DNA of 53,610 nt, taken from contig JAISGY010000048.1 of assembly GCA_031262835.1 (NCBI GenBank), forward strand, positions 1 to 53,610, written 5' to 3'. The translations under genes and the position numbers were made by a program. The stretch is from Ruminococcus sp. GTDB lineage: Bacteria; Bacillota; Clostridia; Oscillospirales; Ruminococcaceae. Each line of letters starts with the position of its first letter. Within the stretch, counting starts at the first letter, position 1. The notes below the pieces were generated by a model that had not been told where the DNA came from, did no database searches, and saw only the letters and a program-made list of their open reading frames with translations. Shown piece by piece: positions 48,277 to 53,610 of this stretch.

Positions 48277-49191
48277 ATGTCATTTGGAAAACTTATTTCG
48301 GGGATAAAGCGGATGAACAATCCGACCGTTGCGGGGCTTGACCCGAAGCTTGATTTTATACCCGAACATATTAGAAATAAATCGTTTAAGGAATACGGCG
48401 AGACTTTAACCGGGGCGGCTGACGCGCTTTTACAGTTTAACATCGGGCTTATTGACGCGCTTTGTGATATTGTCCCGGCGGTAAAACCCCAATCGGCGTA
48501 CTATGAAATGTACGGTTATGAGGGTGTGAGAGCACTGCATGAGACGATTCGATACGCGAAGTCGAAGGGAATGTTCGTAATTCTTGACGGAAAGCGCAAC
48601 GACATCGGTCCGACGGCTTCCGCTTATGCGGCAGCTTACCTCGGCGAAACGGCTGTGGGGGGCGTTTCTGTCCCGGCTTTCGGTGCGGACGCCTTGACCG
48701 TTAACGGCTACCTCGGTACCGACGGGCTTACGCCTTTTACCGACATATGCAAGGCAAACGACAAGGGCATTTTCATCCTTGTTAAGACTTCCAACAAGTC
48801 CTCCGGTGAACTTCAAGACAAAAAGCTTGCCGGCGAAACGGTTTACGAATTTATGGGGCAGATGTGCGAGAATTTGGGGGCGGACACGGTTGACGAATTC
48901 GGTTACAGCGCGGTGGGCGCGGTTGTCGGCGCAACCTACCCCGAACAGCTTACGGAGTTGCGTAATAAACTTCCGCATACATTCTTCCTCGTTCCCGGAT
49001 ACGGGGCGCAGGGCGGCGGTGCGGCGGGGTTAAAGGGTGCGTTTGACGAAAACGGTTTGGGCGCGGTTGTTAATTCGTCGCGGGCTATAATGTGCGCGTA
49101 CCAAAAAGAGGGTGCACCCGGTGAGGCTTTCGCAGAGGCGGCAAGGCGGGAAGCTCTCCGCATGAGGGACGATATTAACGCGAATATATAA
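48277..49191 (+). CDS. pyrF: Orotidine 5'-phosphate decarboxylase
   Basis: A 304-residue, long-type (group 2) OMP decarboxylase converting OMP to UMP. The catalytic lysine and aspartates lie in LDGKRNDIGPTASAYA; VAGLDPKLDF near the start and LVPGYGAQGG near the end form the phosphate site. GGAG precedes the ATG. It follows pyrC by 16 bases. Confidence 0.95.
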   Translation: MSFGKLISGIKRMNNPTVAGLDPKLDFIPEHIRNKSFKEYGETLTGAADALLQFNIGLIDALCDIVPAVKPQSAYYEMYGYEGVRALHETIRYAKSKGMFVILDGKRNDIGPTASAYAAAYLGETAVGGVSVPAFGADALTVNGYLGTDGLTPFTDICKANDKGIFILVKTSNKSSGELQDKKLAGETVYEFMGQMCENLGADTVDEFGYSAVGAVVGATYPEQLTELRNKLPHTFFLVPGYGAQGGGAAGLKGAFDENGLGAVVNSSRAIMCAYQKEGAPGEAFAEAARREALRMRDDINANI

Positions 49192-49209
49192 AAAAGGTAA
49201 CTTTATAAA

Positions 49210-50304
49210 ATGCTTAATAAAGATAAAAAAGCTTATATAATGCTTGCGGACGGGAGCGTTTACAGCGGTTTTTCCTTCGGCGCGGAGGGTGAGAAAATCG
49301 GGGAGATTGTCTTTGCGACCGGTATGACAGGCTACGCGGAGACCCTTACCGACCCTTCATACTTCGGGCAGATTGTAACTCAAACCTTCCCTTTAATCGG
49401 GAACTACGGGGTTAACGCGGAAGATTTCGAGTCGGAAAAGTCGGTTGTTTCGGGCTATATTGTCCGCGAATATTGTGACAAGCCGTCAAATTTCAGGAGC
49501 AAGGGTGACATTGACAGTTTCCTCAAAGCCCAAAACGTTATCGGGATTTACGGCATTGACACCCGCGCTTTAACCAAAAAAATCCGCGAACACGGCGTTA
49601 TGAACGGCGTTATAACTACGAATGAAATTGTTAATAAAGATGAACTTCTTGCGAAGATTAACGCGTATACTATAAAGGATGCGGTATGTTCGGTTACAAT
49701 TTCCGAGCCGCGGGAATACTCTGCGGAAAATTCGCTTTCGGTTGTGCTTTACGATTACGGTTACAAATACAATATAAGGCGGGAGCTTGAAAAGCGGGGC
49801 TGCAAGGTTACTGTTGTTCCGGGGCTTACACCTGCCGAAGACGTTTTGGCAATGAATCCGGACGGAATAATGCTCTCGAACGGTCCGGGCGACCCGGCGG
49901 AGAATGTTGTTCCTATAGAGAACCTGAAAAAGCTCAAGAAAACTTCAATACCGATATTCGGAATCTGCCTCGGGCACCAGCTCATGGCTCTTGCGTCGGG
50001 GGCTAAGACCGAAAAGCTCAAATACGGGCATCGCGGCGCGAACCAGCCCGTTAAGGACATCATAGGCGACAGGACCTTCGTAACCTCACAAAACCACGGC
50101 TACGCGGTTGTTAACGACAGTGTGCCCGAGGGTTGCGGGCGGGTTTCGCACGTTAACGCTAACGACGGCTCCTGCGAGGGGATACTCTATACCGACAGCA
50201 ACTGTTTCACCGTGCAATTCCACCCGGAAGCCTGCGGCGGTCCTCATGACACGGCTTATCTTTTTGATGAGTTTGTGGGGAGGATGAGCAATGCCGGCGA
50301 TTAG
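49210..50304 (+). CDS. carA: Carbamoyl-phosphate synthase small (glutaminase) subunit
   Basis: A 364-residue class I glutamine amidotransferase that feeds ammonia to CarB. The N-terminal CPSase_sm domain begins AYIMLADGSVYSGFSFGAEG. The GATase domain has the nucleophile in FGICLGHQLMALA and the His-Glu pair in VQFHPEACGGP. Instead of leading straight into carB, its last 14 bases overlap a DUF4160 gene, and 1.1 kb of small genes separate the two subunits. Confidence 0.96.
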   Translation: MLNKDKKAYIMLADGSVYSGFSFGAEGEKIGEIVFATGMTGYAETLTDPSYFGQIVTQTFPLIGNYGVNAEDFESEKSVVSGYIVREYCDKPSNFRSKGDIDSFLKAQNVIGIYGIDTRALTKKIREHGVMNGVITTNEIVNKDELLAKINAYTIKDAVCSVTISEPREYSAENSLSVVLYDYGYKYNIRRELEKRGCKVTVVPGLTPAEDVLAMNPDGIMLSNGPGDPAENVVPIENLKKLKKTSIPIFGICLGHQLMALASGAKTEKLKYGHRGANQPVKDIIGDRTFVTSQNHGYAVVNDSVPEGCGRVSHVNANDGSCEGILYTDSNCFTVQFHPEACGGPHDTAYLFDEFVGRMSNAGD

Positions 50305-50557
50305 TATGTTTTATGGGATAACCATTACTATGTATCGGGAAGTCGGGTTAAAACATCACCGTCCGCATTTTCACGCACGTTACGGCGATTACGAAGCCTC
50401 ATATTATTTTGACGGAACAGTTGAGGATGGCGAACTTCCCCCTCCGCAACATAAAAGAGTTGTTAAGTGGGTAAAAAAGCACCAAGCCGAACTTGAGAAG
50501 AACTGGGAACTCCTTGTAAACAAATCGAAAGCTATCTACATAGACCCATTAAAGTGA
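50291..50557 (+). CDS. DUF4160 protein, module 1
   Basis: An 88-residue protein of the DUF4160 family. The signature is MFYGITITMY followed by HHRPHFHARYG (residues 22-32), a histidine-rich motif typical of the family, and NWELLVNKSKAIYIDPL at the end. It overlaps carA by 14 bases and uses a GGAGG inside the carA 3' end. The gene directly downstream encodes DUF2442. The two families often occur as a pair and a toxin-antitoxin or adaptor role has been suspected; nothing in the sequence proves it. About 40-45% of residues match the second copy by eye. Confidence 0.85.
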   Translation: MPAISMFYGITITMYREVGLKHHRPHFHARYGDYEASYYFDGTVEDGELPPPQHKRVVKWVKKHQAELEKNWELLVNKSKAIYIDPLK

Positions 50558-50567
50558 GGTGCTTTTA

Positions 50568-50825
50568 ATGCGCAATACCGACGTTATAGAAGTTATTCCG
50601 CTTGGCAATCATTATGTTTACCTTAAATTTCACAATAATGAGGAACGCATACTTGACGTAACCCCTTACATGGTCGGCGGTTGGTATGAGCCTCTTGAAA
50701 ACCCCGATTATTTTAAAACTGTCCATGTAGCAAACTACACAATCGAATGGGCTGACGGACAGGATATTGCCCCGCATGAACTTTACGAAATGTCTGTACC
50801 GATTTCATTGTATAAGGTAAGTTAA
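50568..50825 (+). CDS. DUF2442 protein, module 1
   Basis: An 85-residue DUF2442 protein. Conserved features are the beta strands HYVYLKFHNNEERILDVTPYM, the YFKTVHVANYTIEWADGQDIAPHELYE block and no membrane segment. I start it at ATG 50568, six bases after GAGGTG; a GTG three codons earlier overlaps that site. It begins 10 bases after its DUF4160 partner. DUF2442 domains are sometimes linked to a helix-turn-helix; this one has none. Confidence 0.85.
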   Translation: MRNTDVIEVIPLGNHYVYLKFHNNEERILDVTPYMVGGWYEPLENPDYFKTVHVANYTIEWADGQDIAPHELYEMSVPISLYKVS

Positions 50826-50839
50826 GGAGCAAAAAAATT

Positions 50840-51106
50840 ATGCCTACACTTAGTATGTTTTACGGGATAATCATAAGAATGTTTGATGAGAGCGGCGGAC
50901 AGCATAATCTGCCTCACTTTCATGCGGCTTATCAAGGACAGCAAGCAACCTTTGACTTTAGCGGCAATATTCTTGCAGGAAAATTCCCCAATAAACAAAA
51001 ACAGCTTGTTAAAGCGTGGGTTATACTCCATAGAGATGAACTTGATGCAAACTGGGAGCTTCTAAAAGAAAATTCAGATTTTTTCAAGATTGAACCTTTG
51101 AGGTAA
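50840..51106 (+). CDS. DUF4160 protein, module 2
   Basis: An 88-residue second DUF4160 protein. MFYGIIIRMF and QHNLPHFHAAY align with module 1 without gaps, as does NWELLKENSDFFKIEPLR. The first histidine of the HH pair becomes Q. It starts behind AAGGAG, 14 bases after module 1 ends. Codons appear more AT-rich than in carA and carB, which hints at separate acquisition rather than recent duplication. Confidence 0.85.
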   Translation: MPTLSMFYGIIIRMFDESGGQHNLPHFHAAYQGQQATFDFSGNILAGKFPNKQKQLVKAWVILHRDELDANWELLKENSDFFKIEPLR

Positions 51107-51109
51107 TAT

Positions 51110-51394
51110 ATGGAATACAGCTATATACCACCCTCCCCTATCAGTGTTAAACCACTTGATAACTATCATGTGTATGTAAAATTCGACACTTCCGAAGAGA
51201 AAATCTTCAACGTTGAACCATATATTAAAGGACGATTTTACGGTGAGTTACGAAATAAAGGTTATTTTCGTACCGTTCATATAACTGAAGACGGATTCTG
51301 TCTTGAGTGGCCTAACGGTCAAGACATCGCGCCGGAGGATTTATACTATGATTCCGTGCCGGTTGACGAATATAATTCACAGGTTAATCCATAA
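51110..51394 (+). CDS. DUF2442 protein, module 2
   Basis: A 94-residue second DUF2442 protein. NYHVYVKFDTSEEKIFNVEPYIKG and YFRTVHITEDGFCLEWPNGQDIAPEDLYYDSVPV align with module 1, plus an N-terminal extension of about eight residues. It starts three bases after its DUF4160 partner behind GAGG, and carB follows 21 bases on, so it must be read in the pyr transcript. Confidence 0.85.
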   Translation: MEYSYIPPSPISVKPLDNYHVYVKFDTSEEKIFNVEPYIKGRFYGELRNKGYFRTVHITEDGFCLEWPNGQDIAPEDLYYDSVPVDEYNSQVNP

Positions 51395-51415
51395 TCTAAC
51401 GGAGTAAATAAAAAA

Positions 51416-53610
51416 ATGTCTTTACGAAGCGATATTAAAAAAGTTTTGGTAATTGGGTCGGGTCCGATTATTATCGGGCAGGCGGCTGAGTTTGACTACG
51501 CGGGGTCGCAGGCTTGCAGAGCCCTTAAGCAAGAGGGGCTCGAAGTCGTCCTTATTAACTCAAACCCGGCGACGATTATGACTGACAAGAATATGGCGGA
51601 CAAGGTTTATATTGAGCCGCTTACACTCGAGGTTATAAAGAAGATAATCAAGATGGAACGCCCCGACAGCTTGCTCTCAACCTTGGGCGGGCAGACCTGC
51701 CTTACCCTTTCGATGCAGCTTGCGAAAGACGGCTTCCTTGACGAGTACGGCGTGAAGCTCCTCGGAGCTGACCCGGAGACCATACATAAGGCGGAGGACA
51801 GGCAAGCGTTCAAGGACACCATGGAAAAAATCGGTGAGCCCTGCATACCCTCGAAGGTTGTCGAAACCGTTGCCGACGCGCTTTCTTACGCCGATAACGA
51901 GATAGGCTACCCTGTTATCGTTCGCCCCGCGTTCACCCTCGGTGGTACAGGCGGCGGTATTGCTTATAATCGCGAAGAGCTCCTTGATATTTCTACAAAC
52001 GGTTTGCGCCTTTCGCCCATTACCCAAATTTTGGTTGAAAAATGCATAAGCGGTTGGAAAGAGATTGAGTTTGAAGTTATCCGCGACGCTAAGGGCAACG
52101 TTATCACCGTCTGCTCGATGGAAAATTTCGACCCTGTCGGGGTTCACACCGGCGACAGCATCGTTGTTGCGCCCGCTTTAACCCTCGCCGACAAGGAATA
52201 CCAAATGCTTCGCTCCGCCGCGCTTAATATTATTACCGAGCTTAAGGTTGAAGGCGGTTGCAACGTGCAATTTGCTCTTGAGCCGGAATCGTTCCGCTAC
52301 GCCGTTATTGAAGTTAACCCGCGTGTAAGCCGTTCTTCCGCCCTTGCTTCAAAGGCAACGGGCTACCCTATCGCGAAGGTTGCCGCGAAAATCGCAATCG
52401 GCTTCTCCCTCGACGAGATTATCAACGCCGTTACCGGGAAAACCTACGCTTGCTTTGAGCCGACCCTCGACTATGTTGTCTTAAAATTCCCGAAATGGCC
52501 CTTCGACAAATTCGTTTACGCGAAGCGCACCCTCGGCACACAGATGATGGCGACCGGGGAGATTATGGCTATAGGCACAAGCTTTGAACAGGCTATGATG
52601 AAGTCTGTGCGGAGTATTGAACTTGGGCTTGATTCAATGAACCTTCCGAAGCTTAAAAAACTCTCCGATGATGAAATCCGCGATAGGCTTAAAAATGTCG
52701 ATGACGAGCGGTCATTCGTTGTTTTTGAGGCTTTAAAGCGCGGCGAGTCCGTCGATTATATCCACGAAGTCACAATGATTGACGAGTGGTTTTTATATAA
52801 GCTTTTTAACCTTGTCGAAATCGAAGCGAAGATGTCGGAATGTGAGCTGACGGACGAGCTTTACCTGCAAGCGAAACATTTCGGCTACACCGACGAGGCG
52901 ATAACGCGCATTTCCGGCAAGGCAATTAAAAACCCCCGTAAGGCTGTCTACAAGATGGTTGACACCTGCGCGGGCGAGTTTATGGCGGAGACACCCTATT
53001 TTTACTCGACCTACGATGATGAGAACGAAGCCGCCGAATTTAAGGCTTCCCACACCGACCCGAATAAGAAGACCGTTATCGTTTTCGGCTCGGGACCGAT
53101 TCGTATCGGGCAGGGTATCGAATTCGACTACTGCTCCGTTCACTGCGTTTGGGCACTCAAGGAGATGGGTTACGACGCGGTTATCTGCAACAACAACCCC
53201 GAGACCGTCTCAACCGACTTCGACACCGGCGACAGGCTCTATTTCGACCCGCTTACAAAGGAAGATGTTGAATCGCTTCTGCTGACCGAAAAGCCGTACG
53301 GCGTTGTTGTACAGTTCGGCGGGCAGACTGCAATTAAGCTTACCAAGCACCTTGTTGCGCTCGGGGCAAATATCCTCGGTACTTCCGCCGACAGCATCGA
53401 TGCAGCAGAGGACCGCGAACGCTTTGACGAACTCTTAAACTCTTGCGGGATTCCGCGCCCTGAGGGCGGAACTGTTATGGAGGTCGAAGAGGCGGTTAAG
53501 ATTGCGGACAAGTTGGGCTACCCTGTTTTAATGCGCCCGTCATATGTTCTCGGCGGACAGAATATGATTATAGCACACTCCGAAGCTGACATTCGCGAAT
53601 ACATGGAGAT
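51416..53610 (+). CDS. carB: Carbamoyl-phosphate synthase large subunit (partial)
   Basis: The frame opens at ATG 51416 behind GGAG and stays open to the window edge (731 codons). It starts [41 protein letters not shown], the CarB N-terminus. The first ATP-grasp half ([33 protein letters not shown]) is followed by the oligomerisation domain and the start of the second half, which repeats [19 protein letters not shown]. CarB assembles carbamoyl phosphate from bicarbonate, ammonia and two ATP. The C-terminal third is outside the window. Confidence 0.97.
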   Translation, partial: MSLRSDIKKVLVIGSGPIIIGQAAEFDYAGSQACRALKQEGLEVVLINSNPATIMTDKNMADKVYIEPLTLEVIKKIIKMERPDSLLSTLGGQTCLTLSMQLAKDGFLDEYGVKLLGADPETIHKAEDRQAFKDTMEKIGEPCIPSKVVETVADALSYADNEIGYPVIVRPAFTLGGTGGGIAYNREELLDISTNGLRLSPITQILVEKCISGWKEIEFEVIRDAKGNVITVCSMENFDPVGVHTGDSIVVAPALTLADKEYQMLRSAALNIITELKVEGGCNVQFALEPESFRYAVIEVNPRVSRSSALASKATGYPIAKVAAKIAIGFSLDEIINAVTGKTYACFEPTLDYVVLKFPKWPFDKFVYAKRTLGTQMMATGEIMAIGTSFEQAMMKSVRSIELGLDSMNLPKLKKLSDDEIRDRLKNVDDERSFVVFEALKRGESVDYIHEVTMIDEWFLYKLFNLVEIEAKMSECELTDELYLQAKHFGYTDEAITRISGKAIKNPRKAVYKMVDTCAGEFMAETPYFYSTYDDENEAAEFKASHTDPNKKTVIVFGSGPIRIGQGIEFDYCSVHCVWALKEMGYDAVICNNNPETVSTDFDTGDRLYFDPLTKEDVESLLLTEKPYGVVVQFGGQTAIKLTKHLVALGANILGTSADSIDAAEDRERFDELLNSCGIPRPEGGTVMEVEEAVKIADKLGYPVLMRPSYVLGGQNMIIAHSEADIREYME

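Overview
The window looks like a chromosomal segment of a spore-forming, Gram-positive anaerobe of the class Clostridia (Ruminococcaceae/Oscillospiraceae-like). Three kinds of evidence point there. First, there are endospore genes: sigG, a 29-residue spoVM, spoVAD and spoVAE. Second, there is the clostridial fusion of IspH with a four-S1-domain ribosomal protein S1, preceded by plsC. Third, there is a cellulase lipoprotein carrying a CBM2-like module. Intergenic regions are AT-rich and many hold near-consensus sigma-A promoters with 17-bp spacers. I found no insertion sequence, prophage, CRISPR array or rRNA, and no gene-free stretch longer than about 200 bases.

Layout. 1-1.5 kb: the end of glyA and all of rarA (+). 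1.5-3.3 kb: an ABC transporter with a degenerate ATPase, behind a tRNA-Arg(ACG) (-). 3.3-7.6 kb: a U32-peptidase-like protein, then a comEA-like / tsaD / GH5 cellulase cluster (-). 7.7 kb: spoVM (+), tail-to-tail with hflX. 7.8-10 kb: hflX and a CPBP protease (-). 10.2 kb: sigG (+), meeting an operon that runs zinc-ribbon protein, 2-TM protein, degenerate EAL protein (-). 13.5 kb: a DUF368 transporter (+). 14.4-18.2 kb: a DUF4349 lipoprotein, a GPH symporter, spoVAE and spoVAD (-). 18.4-19.4 kb: mazG and hup (+). 19.6-25.5 kb: rqcP, a hybrid histidine kinase, an FtsA-like protein and two TrkA proteins (-). 25.7-28.9 kb: a SHOCT-like protein, Mrp, purine nucleoside phosphorylase and rpsU (-). 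29-34 kb: the leuS-rsfS-yqeK-nadD operon headed by a RING/zinc-ribbon membrane protein (-). 34.1-40.5 kb: a long operon running ylxM-ffh-(63 aa)-rpsP-khpA-secG-rnr-trkH (-). 40.7-47.1 kb: a membrane protein, an AcpS-like protein lacking catalytic residues, pgcA, a VanY-type peptidase, plsC and ispH-rpsA (+). 47.1 kb to the end: the pyrimidine operon pyrC-pyrF-carA-[DUF4160-DUF2442]x2-carB (+), with carB cut by the window edge.

How the genes work together. The 29-41 kb part is a translation and secretion core: SRP, S16, KhpA, SecG, RNase R, LeuRS and RsfS. The sporulation genes are scattered one or two at a time among housekeeping genes. spoVAD-spoVAE lack a neighbouring spoVAC, and rqcP is separated from and inverted relative to mazG-hup. 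Two TrkA subunits and one TrkH, about 9 kb apart, could form one potassium uptake system. The pyr operon has a perfect promoter and a leader too short for a PyrR attenuator.

The observations most worth following up are these. Two diverged DUF4160-DUF2442 modules are wedged between carA and carB. Two CcpA/LacI-type palindromes lie about 93 bp apart in the convergent hup/rqcP gap, where no promoter explains them. A 7-bp tandem repeat sits directly against the ffh ribosome-binding site. The AcpS-like, EAL and ABC-ATPase proteins have all lost key residues. The U32-like protein carries a cysteine cluster.
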